Of a stretch of 64,000 nt of DNA, positions 1 through 9,642 are shown in pieces. The stretch spans positions 299,727-363,726 of the forward strand of contig CAWKCY010000017.1 of assembly GCA_963848195.1 (NCBI GenBank), in the 5' to 3' direction. Position numbers and translations under genes: made by a program. This DNA is from CAVQBP01 sp963848195. GTDB lineage: Bacteria; Bacteroidota; Ignavibacteria; Ignavibacteriales; Ignavibacteriaceae. Position 1 is the first letter of the stretch. Every line of letters starts with the position of its first letter. A model generated the notes under the pieces. It did no database searches. It was not told the DNA's origin and saw only the letters and a program-made list of their open reading frames with translations.

Positions 1-1
1 T

Positions 2-1354
2 GTTATTGATGAGCGACTTACTTTTTCTGATATAGAAACTTTAATCGCCAGGCCGATTGACGAAAAACCAAATAGAAAATATTTCTTCGCTATGTCAGTT
101 ACCGTAAGCATGCTATTGCTGGGAGTAATTTGTTTAATTATCAGCTTTTATTATGGCATTGGTATGTTTGGAAATAACATACCTGTCGCTTGGGGTTTTC
201 CAATTATTAACTTCGTATTCTGGGTAGGTATTGGTCATGCCGGTACTCTTATTTCTGCTATTCTTTTTCTTTTAAGACAGAAATGGAGAACAGGGATTGC
301 TAGATTTGCCGAAGCCATGACGATATTTGCAGTAATTTGTGCCGGTCTGTTTCCCCTTATACACTTAGGAAGACCATGGCTTGCCGGCTACTTAATACCT
401 TATCCTAATCAACATAATCTTTGGGTAAATTTTATTTCTCCACTCGTTTGGGATGTGTTTGCAGTTTCAACATATTTTATTGTATCTCTGTTATTCTGGT
501 ACGTCGGTTTAATTCCTGATTTTGCTTCCTTAAGAGACAGGGCTACTTCTAAAGCTAAAAAGTTTATTTATTCATTATTTAGTTTGGGCTGGAGACATTC
601 AAATCGTCAATGGCAGCATTATGAAAAAGCTTATATGATCCTTGCTGGCCTTGCTACTCCACTAGTTCTCTCTGTACATAGTGTCGTAAGTTTTGATTTT
701 GCTATGGCTATTCTTCCTGGATGGCATTCAACTATTTTCCCCCCTTATTTTGTTGCCGGTGCTATCTTCTCTGGTTTTGCTATGGTTGTATTTGTATTAG
801 TAATTGTTAGAAAGGTCTTCGACCTGGAAGGAATAATTACTATCCGTACCCTCGACAATATGAATAAGGTAATTCTTCTTACATCACTCATGGTTGGATA
901 TTCTTATGGAATGGAATTCTTTATGGGATGGTACAGCGGTGAAGTTATAGAAAAGTTTGTTATAATAAACCGCGCTTTCGGTCCTTATGCTTGGTCATAT
1001 TGGATAATGATAAGCTGCAATGTTTTATTCCCGCAGTTATTCTGGTTTCCAAGATTTAGAAGATCTATTCCTATAATGTTTATGATCTCAATATATGTCC
1101 TTATAGGAATGTGGTTTGAAAGATATGTAATAATTATAACATCCCTGCATAGAGATTTCCTCCCTTCAAGCTGGGGTATGTTTATACCCACATTTTATGA
1201 TATTGGTATCCTAGCTGGTAGTTTTGGCCTCTTCTTTACTTTAGTCTTATTATTTGCTAAAAATCTTCCTGTTATTTCAATTGCAGAAGTCAAAGCCCAC
1301 TCCAAAGGTGCCCAGCCTCATCACGAACACGCGGAGGAAAAACTTAATGGATAG
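2..1354 (+). CDS. actC: Alternative complex III subunit ActC (NrfD/PsrC-like), 5' partial
   Basis: This is a polytopic membrane subunit of alternative complex III, which oxidises menaquinol and passes electrons to cytochrome c. The frame is open to base 2, so the Met at 92 is internal and the true start lies outside the window. About 450 residues are visible, with nine or ten hydrophobic segments and an NrfD-type layout, ending in a His-rich cytoplasmic tail. The tail overlaps the next start (ATG at 1347) by 8 bases, with GGAGG at 1333-1337 inside this gene. The following actDE and actF genes support the assignment. actA and actB are expected just upstream but cannot be seen. Confidence 0.9.
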   Translation, partial: VIDERLTFSDIETLIARPIDEKPNRKYFFAMSVTVSMLLLGVICLIISFYYGIGMFGNNIPVAWGFPIINFVFWVGIGHAGTLISAILFLLRQKWRTGIARFAEAMTIFAVICAGLFPLIHLGRPWLAGYLIPYPNQHNLWVNFISPLVWDVFAVSTYFIVSLLFWYVGLIPDFASLRDRATSKAKKFIYSLFSLGWRHSNRQWQHYEKAYMILAGLATPLVLSVHSVVSFDFAMAILPGWHSTIFPPYFVAGAIFSGFAMVVFVLVIVRKVFDLEGIITIRTLDNMNKVILLTSLMVGYSYGMEFFMGWYSGEVIEKFVIINRAFGPYAWSYWIMISCNVLFPQLFWFPRFRRSIPIMFMISIYVLIGMWFERYVIIITSLHRDFLPSSWGMFIPTFYDIGILAGSFGLFFTLVLLFAKNLPVISIAEVKAHSKGAQPHHEHAEEKLNG

Positions 1355-2513
1355 AGCTAATAAGGTTTATGGGATCACCGCATTATTTGATTCTCCGGAT
1401 GCTATTCTGCACGCTGCTGAAAAAGTAACTGATGCAGGATATAAGAAGGTTGATGTAAATACTCCTTATCCGGTACATGGTATGGACGGCGCAATGAAAT
1501 TAAAACCTTCCTACCTTGGTTTTGTTACTTTAACTTTTGGATTTTCAGGCACCGCATTTATTTTATTTTTTATGTGGTGGACTTTCAATGTTAGCTATCC
1601 ACTTGTTATTGGTGGAAAACCTTTCTTTCCTCTGCCTGCGTTTATTCCTATAACATTTGAGTTCACTGTTCTGCTCGCTGCAGTATCAACGGTATTTGGA
1701 ATGATTGCGGCTTTTTTCAATCTGCCTAAAAATAGCCATCCACTTAATGAAACAGACTATTTAAAAGCTGTTTCTTTAAGTAAATTTGGTATTGTTGTTG
1801 AAGCTGAAGACCCTTTATTTAATGAAAGTAAGGTTGCCGGTTTATTTAAACAGTTAGGTGCTCAAAAAATTGAAACTATTTATTGGCCGCAAGAAGAAAC
1901 ATTTAGAATATTTGACCCGAAGTTTATAACCTTCCTTATAATTGTTGCTGTTGTTACAAGTGGCACAACTTATTTCTCGTTGAATAAATTGATGTATATG
2001 ATCCCATTTAACTGGATGGATAAACAGGATAAAACTATCCCTCAGGAAAGAAGTGATTTCTTTGCTGATAGTTTTAGCATGAGGACTCCGGTTAAAGGAA
2101 CTGTTGCTCGGGGTTTTATGCCGTATCCCTTTATGGGAGTAGATAGCCCTAAAGTCTTTCTTTCCGATCCTCTGATTCCTACTAAAGAAGTTTTGAAATT
2201 AGGACAGAAAAAATTCTTAACCTTCTGCAGCCCATGCCATGGCAACTTTGGAGAAGGGCAGGGACGTTTACTAGGTCAATTTCCACCCGGTCCAACCTTC
2301 CATTCAAACGCCGTTATTAACATGACTGACGGTCAAATTTATCATATCATTACAAATGGCAGAAATGTTATGCCATCTTATGCTGCACAGATTACTAGAA
2401 AAGAGAGGTGGGCTATTATCAATTATATAAGAGTTCTTCAAAGAGCTGAAAATGCTTCTGAAACAGATGTTAAAATAGCTAAAGAGGAGGAGTCCGGTAA
2501 AAATGTCCAATGA
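1347..2513 (+). CDS. actD: Alternative complex III fused subunits ActD-ActE
   Basis: The N-terminal part (residues 1-180) is a DUF3341/ActD domain with two membrane helices near 55-75 and 92-112. A third helix lies near 200-220. The C-terminal part is a mono-haem cytochrome c (ActE) with CSPCH at about residue 294 and a likely axial Met in NVMPSY near 342. In the family these are usually two proteins, so here ActD and ActE are joined. I chose ATG 1347 over earlier in-frame codons because GGAGG at 1333-1337 precedes it. The product should sit in the inner membrane with the haem in the periplasm. The gene overlaps actF by 11 bases. Confidence 0.88.
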   Translation: MDRANKVYGITALFDSPDAILHAAEKVTDAGYKKVDVNTPYPVHGMDGAMKLKPSYLGFVTLTFGFSGTAFILFFMWWTFNVSYPLVIGGKPFFPLPAFIPITFEFTVLLAAVSTVFGMIAAFFNLPKNSHPLNETDYLKAVSLSKFGIVVEAEDPLFNESKVAGLFKQLGAQKIETIYWPQEETFRIFDPKFITFLIIVAVVTSGTTYFSLNKLMYMIPFNWMDKQDKTIPQERSDFFADSFSMRTPVKGTVARGFMPYPFMGVDSPKVFLSDPLIPTKEVLKLGQKKFLTFCSPCHGNFGEGQGRLLGQFPPGPTFHSNAVINMTDGQIYHIITNGRNVMPSYAAQITRKERWAIINYIRVLQRAENASETDVKIAKEEESGKNVQ

Positions 2514-3693
2514 AAGATATGTATATCAAAAACGGGAACTGCCGGGTTATATAGGACAGGTAGGAGTTTTCCTTCTCATATTAGGAGTCGTACTCGGGAT
2601 TATCAGTTATATGTTAAATCCCGCAAGAGCTGCATTCAGCTATCTTACTTCTTACATGTATCTTGTTAGTATCGCTATCGGTTCTTTATTCCTGGTTGCT
2701 TTGGAATATACTGCCGGTGCTACATGGAGTACTCCTTTCAGAAGAATAGTTGAATTCTTAGCTGCATCTATTCCATTTCTGATCATTCTCGCTATTCCTC
2801 TATTGTTTAATATTCATGATTTCTTTCTTTGGGCAAATCAACAAGTTGTTGTAAATGATAAAATCTTAGTAGAGAAAACTGCTTATTTAAATGTTCCTTT
2901 TTTATTGGTTCGACTTGCTTTCATTCTTCTTTCATGGATTGTTTTTTACTGGATTATTACAAAAAATTCCCGTAAACAGGATGAAACTGGCGATCAGAAC
3001 TTAACTACAAAAAATATTAAAATATCTACCATTTTCATCCTATGGTTTGCTGTATCCATTTCAATAATGGCTGTTGATTGGATGATGAGTGTTGAACCGC
3101 ATTGGTTCTCTACTATCTTCGGAGTTTACTACTTCGCTGGAACTACCTGGTGTGCTCTGGCTGCTTTAACTTTGATAGTAGTTCTGCTGAAAGAAAATGG
3201 CTACTTCGTCGATAAAATTAAGAAAGATCACTATTACAGTCTGGGAGCAATGCTTTTTGCTTTTACCTGTTTCTGGGGATATATGGCTATATCTCAATAT
3301 CTGCTTATCTGGTATGGAGATCTCCCTGAAGAAACATCATGGTTTTTCCATAGATGGCATGGCATATGGACTATCTTATCTATTACTTTAGTGGTGGCAC
3401 ATTTCATTGTCCCTTTCCTTGCCCTGCTTTCATTTCCGTCTAAAACTAATCCTAAAAGATTAAAATTTATGTCCATCTGGATACTTGCTGTTCATTTTCT
3501 CGATGTCTACTGGATGATTATGCCCGGAATGAAAATTGCATCAGGCGGATATTTCTTTAGCTGGAGCGATCTTGTTTTCCCCATTGCCATTGTTGGGCTA
3601 TTAATGATTCTATTCAATTCCCTTGCAAAAAGATATAACTTAATTCCTATAGGAGATCCTAAACTGCAGAGAGGATTTGATTTTCGGCTTTAA
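2503..3693 (+). CDS. actF: Alternative complex III subunit ActF (NrfD-like)
   Basis: This 396-residue integral membrane protein has about ten helices and is the second NrfD-like quinol-site subunit of alternative complex III. The start overlaps actDE and is preceded by GAGGAGG, which implies coupled translation. Length and position match ActF of Rhodothermus- and Flavobacterium-type complexes (family knowledge). No haem or Fe-S motif is visible, as expected for this subunit. Confidence 0.88.
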   Translation: MSNERYVYQKRELPGYIGQVGVFLLILGVVLGIISYMLNPARAAFSYLTSYMYLVSIAIGSLFLVALEYTAGATWSTPFRRIVEFLAASIPFLIILAIPLLFNIHDFFLWANQQVVVNDKILVEKTAYLNVPFLLVRLAFILLSWIVFYWIITKNSRKQDETGDQNLTTKNIKISTIFILWFAVSISIMAVDWMMSVEPHWFSTIFGVYYFAGTTWCALAALTLIVVLLKENGYFVDKIKKDHYYSLGAMLFAFTCFWGYMAISQYLLIWYGDLPEETSWFFHRWHGIWTILSITLVVAHFIVPFLALLSFPSKTNPKRLKFMSIWILAVHFLDVYWMIMPGMKIASGGYFFSWSDLVFPIAIVGLLMILFNSLAKRYNLIPIGDPKLQRGFDFRL

Positions 3694-3709
3694 TTAGAAA
3701 TAAAAACTT

Positions 3710-4636
3710 ATGACAGATTATCAAGGTTATATAAAAGAAAAAATAAATACCATTAAGCAGAATCCTGGAAGGATTTTCGGATTGTTGTATCCGTATATTT
3801 TTTTAATCCTTCTCGTGCTTGGACTTATATACAGCTCTAATCTTGGTGAAATTGCAAAACAAAGCACTCCGCCGCCTCTCCCCGATACTACTGCTCCTAA
3901 AGGATTGGATATAGTTGAACCTAGAAATGTCTCTGCCGTTGATGTAATGGAATTAAGTAAACCTTCTACTGATATGGTCGCTAAAGGGAAAGCCTTATAT
4001 GTAGCCAATTGTGTCTCATGCCATGGTGTCGATGGAAAAGCAGACGGACCTGCTTCTCAAGGATTAAACCCTCCTCCAAGAAATTATACAATTAAAACAG
4101 GATGGGTTAACGGACAGAAAATTTCAGAAATTTATGAAACTCTTGAACATGGGATTGTAGGCTCGGCTATGAAACCCTTTGACTATTTAGCTCCCGAAGA
4201 TAAAATTGCTCTGGCACAATATATCAGACAGACATTTGTACCTGATCCGCCTGAAGATTCCAAATCCGATCTGGAAAACCTCGATCAAACTTACAGTTTA
4301 TCTAAGGAAAGAAAACTTCCCGGTCAAATTCCGGTGGATGTCGCAATGGATTTAATCATAAAAGAAAACAGCGGGAAAATTAACAAAGTAAAACAAACTG
4401 TCAGTGCTATTTCTAAAGATACCGATGCGGCAGCTGTTATCTTTAAAAATGTAACTAAAGATCCTTCTATCGCAATTGCTTCTCTTATGAATTCACCTGA
4501 TTGGAAGCAGGATAAAAATAATTTTGTCGATCTGATTATTAATAATGTAAATCAGGACGGGTTTAATGATAAGATTTTCTTTTTAAGTGATTCACAGTGG
4601 AGTATGCTTTATAATTATATGAATAAATTCCTTTAG
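3710..4636 (+). CDS. Membrane-anchored mono-haem cytochrome c
   Basis: One membrane helix near residues 24-42 is followed by a Pro-rich linker and a class I cytochrome c domain with CVSCH at 101-105. A likely Met ligand is in SAMKPF near 153. Residues 180-308 form an extra C-terminal region that I do not recognise. Its place between alternative complex III and the oxidase suggests it shuttles electrons between them, or fills the role of an ActE- or caa3-type haem domain, because subunit II here has none. The gene lies 16 bases after actF. Confidence 0.8.
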   Translation: MTDYQGYIKEKINTIKQNPGRIFGLLYPYIFLILLVLGLIYSSNLGEIAKQSTPPPLPDTTAPKGLDIVEPRNVSAVDVMELSKPSTDMVAKGKALYVANCVSCHGVDGKADGPASQGLNPPPRNYTIKTGWVNGQKISEIYETLEHGIVGSAMKPFDYLAPEDKIALAQYIRQTFVPDPPEDSKSDLENLDQTYSLSKERKLPGQIPVDVAMDLIIKENSGKINKVKQTVSAISKDTDAAAVIFKNVTKDPSIAIASLMNSPDWKQDKNNFVDLIINNVNQDGFNDKIFFLSDSQWSMLYNYMNKFL

Positions 4637-4647
4637 AATGGAAAGAA

Positions 4648-5460
4648 ATGAAAAAGTTTCTAGCTATTTTTTTAATAATAATATCAGCTCTAATAAAATT
4701 TACTCTTGCCGGGCAAAGTTTAGATCCCGGTATACATGAACATCTTGGAGCAAAAATTCCTTTAAATGTTACATTTAAAGATGAAAATGGAAAAAGTGTA
4801 AAGCTTTCCAGAATATTTACAAAGTCCACCGTTATTGCCTTTGTTTATTACCGGTGCCCTGGTTTGTGTGATCCGTTAATGACCGAAATTGCAGATGTGA
4901 TAAACAAAGTTAATCTTGAACCGGGAATTGATTACAATGTCATCTCAATTGGTTTTGATGACCGCGAAAATCATGTGGATGCTAAAGTAAAAAAAGAAAC
5001 ATTCACTAGCTTGATTAATGTTAATTTCCCTGATTCCGCATGGCGATTTTTAACCGGCGATAGTATAGCCATAAAAAAAGTGACCGATGCCGCTGGTTTT
5101 GATTTCAAAAGAGTTAGTAATGGTTTTGTTCATACTAGTATCCTGATTTTTGCTTCCAAGGATGGAAAGATATGCAGGTATTTGTACCCCGATCTAACTA
5201 GAAAAAAGAAATTTGGGATTCTACCGTTCGATTTTGAAATGGCAAATATGGAAACTGCACAGGGTAAAGAAGTTTCCGTGGTTGGAAAATTAATACAGTT
5301 CTGTTTTAGCTACGATCCCGGTGGAAAAACTTATACTATAAATTTGTTAAAAATTTTCGGAGCGGGTATAATATTCGCCGCTGCTGTTTTTGTTCTATTT
5401 GTATTAGTAAAACCCCAAAAAGGAAAAAGAAAAAATAAGGTAGAAGTCAATGTCAAATGA
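4648..5460 (+). CDS. sco: SCO1/SenC copper chaperone
   Basis: This is a thioredoxin-fold copper chaperone that loads the CuA site of oxidase subunit II. It has an N-terminal signal/anchor, the copper motif CPGLC (Cys about 70 and 74) and a conserved His in GFVHTS near 162. An added C-terminal helix at about 238-258 is followed by a basic tail. Family members usually have only the N-terminal anchor, so the second helix is slightly unusual. It overlaps the start of subunit I by 11 bases, consistent with co-translation with its client complex. Confidence 0.88.
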   Translation: MKKFLAIFLIIISALIKFTLAGQSLDPGIHEHLGAKIPLNVTFKDENGKSVKLSRIFTKSTVIAFVYYRCPGLCDPLMTEIADVINKVNLEPGIDYNVISIGFDDRENHVDAKVKKETFTSLINVNFPDSAWRFLTGDSIAIKKVTDAAGFDFKRVSNGFVHTSILIFASKDGKICRYLYPDLTRKKKFGILPFDFEMANMETAQGKEVSVVGKLIQFCFSYDPGGKTYTINLLKIFGAGIIFAAAVFVLFVLVKPQKGKRKNKVEVNVK

Positions 5461-7117
5461 AGCTGCATCTGTTACTGTGGATGATTCTAAACATCCAAGC
5501 TTTCTGGATAATACCGGAAAATATAAAGGTATAAGAGCCTGGATATTTTCCACCGATCATAAAAGGATCGGTATTTTATATATGATAGCTCTTTTCAGCT
5601 GGTTTGCGATTGGAGTTACTTTAGGATTTTTAATTAGGCTGGAACTTTTAACTCCCGGTAAAACTATAGTAGACCCCCAGACTTATAATTCTTTCTTTAC
5701 CCTTCACGGTATAATAATGCTTTTTATTTTTGTTATACCCGGAATTCCGGCAGTATTTGGGAATTTCTTCCTTCCTATTATGCTGGGGGCGAAAGACGTT
5801 GCTTTCCCAAGGTTAAATCTTCTGTCTTGGTATCTTTATATGATTGGAGGATTTCTTGTAATTTTGTCTGTAGTTATGCCCGGTGGAGCTCCCGATACCG
5901 GATGGACTTTTTATATCCCCTATAGTGTAAGAACAAGCACAAATATGATCTTTGCATTATCTGCAATTTTCATTTTAGGATTTTCTTCTATCCTTACAGG
6001 ATTAAACTTTCTGACTACTATTCATAGGATGAGAGCTCCAGGTATGAGTTGGTTTAAAATGCCTCTATTTGTCTGGTCGTTATATGCAACCGGCTGGATA
6101 CAAATCTTGGCAACACCTATTATTGGTATAACTCTTTTGCTGGTTATAGTCGAAAGACTTCTGCATGTCGGTATTTTTGACCCTGCTCTAGGAGGAGATC
6201 CGATTATGTTTCAGCATATGTTCTGGATTTATTCTCACCCGGCAGTTTATATAATGGCTGTACCTGCTATGGGAGTTATTTCCGAAATTTTGCCTGTATT
6301 TGCTAAACGTTCAATTTTTGGTTACAAAATGATTGCCTTTTCTAGTTTAGGAATTGCTCTCTTCGGATCTTTAGTCTGGGCACACCATATGTTCGCTGCC
6401 GGAATGAGCGATACCGGCGAATTCATTTTTTCTTTGTTAACATTCCTGGTTGCTATCCCTAGCGCTATTAAAGTTTTTAACTGGACTGCAACGCTCTATA
6501 AAGGTTCTATTTCTCTGGAACCGCCGATGTTATTTGCTCTCGCTGCAATCTTTCTCTTCTCAATCGGCGGTTTATCAGGTTTAATACAAGGCACATTATC
6601 TGTTGATATACAAATAACCGATACAGCTTTTATAGTCGGGCATATCCACTATGTCGTTTTTGGAATTACCGGTGTCGGCTTATTTGCTGCTCTGCATTAC
6701 TGGCTTCCTAAAATGATAGGACGTATGTATAATCTAAAAATAGCAAAGGTTGCTTTCTGGATCTTCTTTATTGGTTTTAATATTCTCTATTTCCCCATGT
6801 TTATTATGGGCTGGCTGGGAATGCCTAGAAGATATTATGATTATTTGCCTGAATATACTACTTATCATCAAATATCTACGATTGGCTCATGGATTATGAT
6901 AATCGGTATGATTATCATGTTTTACAATTTACTAAAATCTGTAAAATATGGGGAAAAAATTGATGCTAAAGCCGTCTGGAAATATGGTGAAACACTCGAA
7001 TGGTCTGTGTCAACTCCACCTCCTCCTGAAAATTTTGAACATATACCAGCCATAACCGATGGGCCCTATGAGTACAAATTTAATGATGAACCTATTTTAG
7101 AGAAGGAGGAAAGTTGA
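5450..7117 (+). CDS. ctaD: Cytochrome c oxidase subunit I
   Basis: This is the haem-copper oxidase catalytic subunit that reduces O2 and pumps protons. Key features are the low-spin haem His in TLHGIIM, the CuB His-Tyr pair in YSHPAVY, the CuB His pair in WAHHMF and the haem ligands in HIHYVVFG. Length is 555 residues with about 12 helices. YSHPAVY is followed by a small-residue stretch without the usual XGHPEV glutamate, which points to an A2-like K/D-channel variant (inference). The TGA stop shares bases with the TTG start of subunit III. Confidence 0.95.
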   Translation: MSNEAASVTVDDSKHPSFLDNTGKYKGIRAWIFSTDHKRIGILYMIALFSWFAIGVTLGFLIRLELLTPGKTIVDPQTYNSFFTLHGIIMLFIFVIPGIPAVFGNFFLPIMLGAKDVAFPRLNLLSWYLYMIGGFLVILSVVMPGGAPDTGWTFYIPYSVRTSTNMIFALSAIFILGFSSILTGLNFLTTIHRMRAPGMSWFKMPLFVWSLYATGWIQILATPIIGITLLLVIVERLLHVGIFDPALGGDPIMFQHMFWIYSHPAVYIMAVPAMGVISEILPVFAKRSIFGYKMIAFSSLGIALFGSLVWAHHMFAAGMSDTGEFIFSLLTFLVAIPSAIKVFNWTATLYKGSISLEPPMLFALAAIFLFSIGGLSGLIQGTLSVDIQITDTAFIVGHIHYVVFGITGVGLFAALHYWLPKMIGRMYNLKIAKVAFWIFFIGFNILYFPMFIMGWLGMPRRYYDYLPEYTTYHQISTIGSWIMIIGMIIMFYNLLKSVKYGEKIDAKAVWKYGETLEWSVSTPPPPENFEHIPAITDGPYEYKFNDEPILEKEES

Positions 7118-7734
7118 GTACTCAAGAGCATGCTGTAGTTCGAGAACATCGTGACGATCTTAGATCAAGAATGGGTATGTGGTTATTCCTCTTTACCGAA
7201 CTACTCCTGTTTGGAGGTATGTTCCTCGCTTATTCGGTTTACCGGTATATTTATACTGCTGATTTTGCTTTTGCCGGTAAAGATATGCATGTTATTATCG
7301 GTACTATGAATACTGCTATTCTTCTGACAAGCAGCCTAACCATGGCACTTGCAATTACTGCCATTGAAAGAGGGAATAAAAACCTTTCTATTCTTTTACA
7401 GTTGATAACTATTGTTTTTGGTATTTTATTTTTGGTCAATAAGTATATTGAATGGACTGCTGAAATAAATGCCGGAAATTATCCTGGCTCTCCTTTGCTA
7501 GCCCAAAAGGAGCACGGCGTTGTAATATTTTACGGCCTTTATTATGTAATGACCGGTTTGCATGGATTACACGTTATCGTGGGAATGACTTTAATAGCAT
7601 TTATGTGTGTATACACCGTAAAAGGTATAATAAATAAGGATGATTTTATAAAATTAGAAGTGGCGGGTCTTTATTGGCACCTGGTTGATATAATATGGAT
7701 TTTCCTTTTCCCCTTATTTTATCTTATAACTTAA
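7114..7734 (+). CDS. ctaE: Cytochrome c oxidase subunit III
   Basis: This is a 206-residue membrane protein of the CtaE family. It has the conserved acidic residue in TELLLFGGMF and the C-terminal GLHGLHVIVG...YWHLVDIIW pattern. The start is TTG at 7114, fused into the TGA of subunit I (TTGA), with a strong AAGGAGGA at 7103-7110. No ATG fits as well. It stabilises subunit I and forms the O2 entry side of the complex. Confidence 0.93.
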   Translation: MSTQEHAVVREHRDDLRSRMGMWLFLFTELLLFGGMFLAYSVYRYIYTADFAFAGKDMHVIIGTMNTAILLTSSLTMALAITAIERGNKNLSILLQLITIVFGILFLVNKYIEWTAEINAGNYPGSPLLAQKEHGVVIFYGLYYVMTGLHGLHVIVGMTLIAFMCVYTVKGIINKDDFIKLEVAGLYWHLVDIIWIFLFPLFYLIT

Positions 7735-7745
7735 AAGAGAATTAA

Positions 7746-8057
7746 ATGGAACAACAAGAAACTCAAGTTGAACATACTTCGCATAGTTATAGTATTTACA
7801 TTTTCGTTTGGCTGGGATTGCTTACTTTAACTGTGCTCACAGCTGTAATTGCCGGTATTAATTTCGGGGCTCTATCTTTTGCTATCGCTTTGATAATTGC
7901 ATCAAGTAAATCCTATCTTGTATTAACTGTATTTATGCACCTTAAAATAGAACAAAGAACTTTCAGGATCTTTGTTGTGGTTGCATTAATTTTTCTCTTT
8001 ATTGCTTTTGTTCTAACATTCGCAGATTATTCTTTTTTGCAAGGATTTAAAAAATGA
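7746..8057 (+). CDS. ctaF: Cytochrome c oxidase subunit IV
   Basis: This is a 103-residue protein with three helices, typical of the prokaryotic CtaF/COX4 accessory subunit. It has the conserved KSYLVLTVFMHLK stretch joining helices two and three. It starts 11 bases after subunit III and overlaps subunit II by four bases (ATGA). Confidence 0.88.
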   Translation: MEQQETQVEHTSHSYSIYIFVWLGLLTLTVLTAVIAGINFGALSFAIALIIASSKSYLVLTVFMHLKIEQRTFRIFVVVALIFLFIAFVLTFADYSFLQGFKK

Positions 8058-8722
8058 TAGCTCAAGCTTCAAATTTTGTCACTTCGGTTGATGATGCTTT
8101 TATTATTGTGGTTTCCATTTGTGTATTCTTCCTGGCTTTGATTACTGTTTTAATGGTTGTTTTTGTGATTAAGTACAGCAGCAAAAGAAATAAAAAAGCT
8201 GAAAATGTCCGTTATAATGTTCCTTTGGAAATAGCATGGACTGTTATCCCTATTATACTCGTTTTAATTATGTTCTGGATAGGATGGAAAGGATATTATC
8301 AGATGTCTCACCCACCCAAAAATGCTATGCAGGTTGATGTAACTGCTCAAATGTGGCAATGGAAATTTAAATACAAAAATGGTAAGCAATCCGATACCTT
8401 ATTTGTCCCTTTGAATAAAGCTGTTAATTTCCGGCTTCATTCTATGGATGTTGATCATTCTTTCTTTATACCTGCTTTCAGAATAAAGAAGGATGTAATT
8501 CCGGGTAGAACAAATGAGGTATGGTTTAAACCCGAAAAAGAAGGGGAATATGTTCTTACATGTGCCGAATATTGCGGATTAAGACATTCATATATGATGA
8601 CTAAAGTAAAAGTCGTTCCTGAATCTACATTTAATGCCTGGTTAAGTGGTTCGAAAGAACTTAATGTAGCTGCAAATGATTCTTCGGCTAATGAAAATTT
8701 AAAACAAGAAGAAAGTAAATAG
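8054..8722 (+). CDS. ctaC: Cytochrome c oxidase subunit II (CuA)
   Basis: Two N-terminal helices are followed by a periplasmic cupredoxin domain. CuA ligands are visible as a His in DVDHSFF and CAEYCGLRHSYM. At 222 residues it has no fused cytochrome c, so the mono-haem protein at 3710 or the di-haem protein at 9643 probably supplies that function. Subunit II comes last (I-III-IV-II), whereas many operons place it first. Confidence 0.93.
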   Translation: MIAQASNFVTSVDDAFIIVVSICVFFLALITVLMVVFVIKYSSKRNKKAENVRYNVPLEIAWTVIPIILVLIMFWIGWKGYYQMSHPPKNAMQVDVTAQMWQWKFKYKNGKQSDTLFVPLNKAVNFRLHSMDVDHSFFIPAFRIKKDVIPGRTNEVWFKPEKEGEYVLTCAEYCGLRHSYMMTKVKVVPESTFNAWLSGSKELNVAANDSSANENLKQEESK

Positions 8723-8753
8723 GCTGGAATAAGCTAAATAAGTAAAGCAAGAA

Positions 8754-9623
8754 ATGAAAGATAATCTAAAAATATTATTTGAACTTACTAAAATTAAAAT
8801 AACACTTTTTGTTACTGTTACTACAGCTTTCGGTTTTATATGTGCGGCCGGTGGAATATCTCTAAAACTTTTAGCACCTGCTGTGGGCATTCTTATTCTC
8901 GCATGTGGTTCTGCTGTTATTAATCATTACCAGGAAAGGGAAACCGATGCTTTAATGAATCGGACTAAATATCGTCCAATACCTTCCGGGAAAATTTCTC
9001 CCTCTAATGCCCTTAAGATCGCGTTGACTTTAATTGTTTTCGGATCAATTATATTATACCTCGGTGCTGGATTGCTTGCACTCGGATTGGGTCTCCTTAA
9101 TCTCCTCTGGTATAATGGAATTTATACTCCTTTAAAGAGACATAGTCCCCTTGCAATTATTCCCGGTTCTTTAGTCGGAGCTATACCGCCTGCAGTTGGA
9201 TGGGTTGCCGGCGGAGGTTATATTTTCGACCCCCGGATCTTAATTATTTCATTCTTCTTTTTCATTTGGCAAATCCCTCATTTCTGGTTATTACTTTTAC
9301 TTCTCTCTAAAGATTATGAAAGTGCAGGCTTTCCTACTTTGACTCAAATATTTAATAATGAACAGTTATCCCGTATAACTTATATCTGGATTGTTGCTAC
9401 CGGTGTTACTGGACTATTATTACCTGTATTTGGTTTAGTTAATTTCCCATTAATTGGTTATTGCATTTTAGCTCTCAGCCTGTGGCTTGCGTGGAAATCC
9501 AGTTCTCTTTTAAGTAATAATACCGGGAAGAAGTCTTTCGGTTTTGCATTTAGAGAAATAAATATTTTTGCACTTTTAATTGTAATTCTCTTATCAATAG
9601 ACAAGCTGGCTTATTTACCATAA
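8754..9623 (+). CDS. ctaB: Haem O synthase (protohaem IX farnesyltransferase)
   Basis: This UbiA-family prenyltransferase converts haem B to haem O for the oxidase. The Asp-rich motifs are seen as NHYQERETDALMNRTKYRP and, in the second half, LSKDYESAG. Length is 289 residues with about nine helices, normal for CtaB. It lies 31 bases after subunit II in the same operon. No ctaA (haem A synthase) is visible in the window, so whether the oxidase carries haem A or O is open. Confidence 0.93.
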   Translation: MKDNLKILFELTKIKITLFVTVTTAFGFICAAGGISLKLLAPAVGILILACGSAVINHYQERETDALMNRTKYRPIPSGKISPSNALKIALTLIVFGSIILYLGAGLLALGLGLLNLLWYNGIYTPLKRHSPLAIIPGSLVGAIPPAVGWVAGGGYIFDPRILIISFFFFIWQIPHFWLLLLLLSKDYESAGFPTLTQIFNNEQLSRITYIWIVATGVTGLLLPVFGLVNFPLIGYCILALSLWLAWKSSSLLSNNTGKKSFGFAFREINIFALLIVILLSIDKLAYLP

Positions 9624-9642
9624 AATTGAAGTGAGATTTTAA

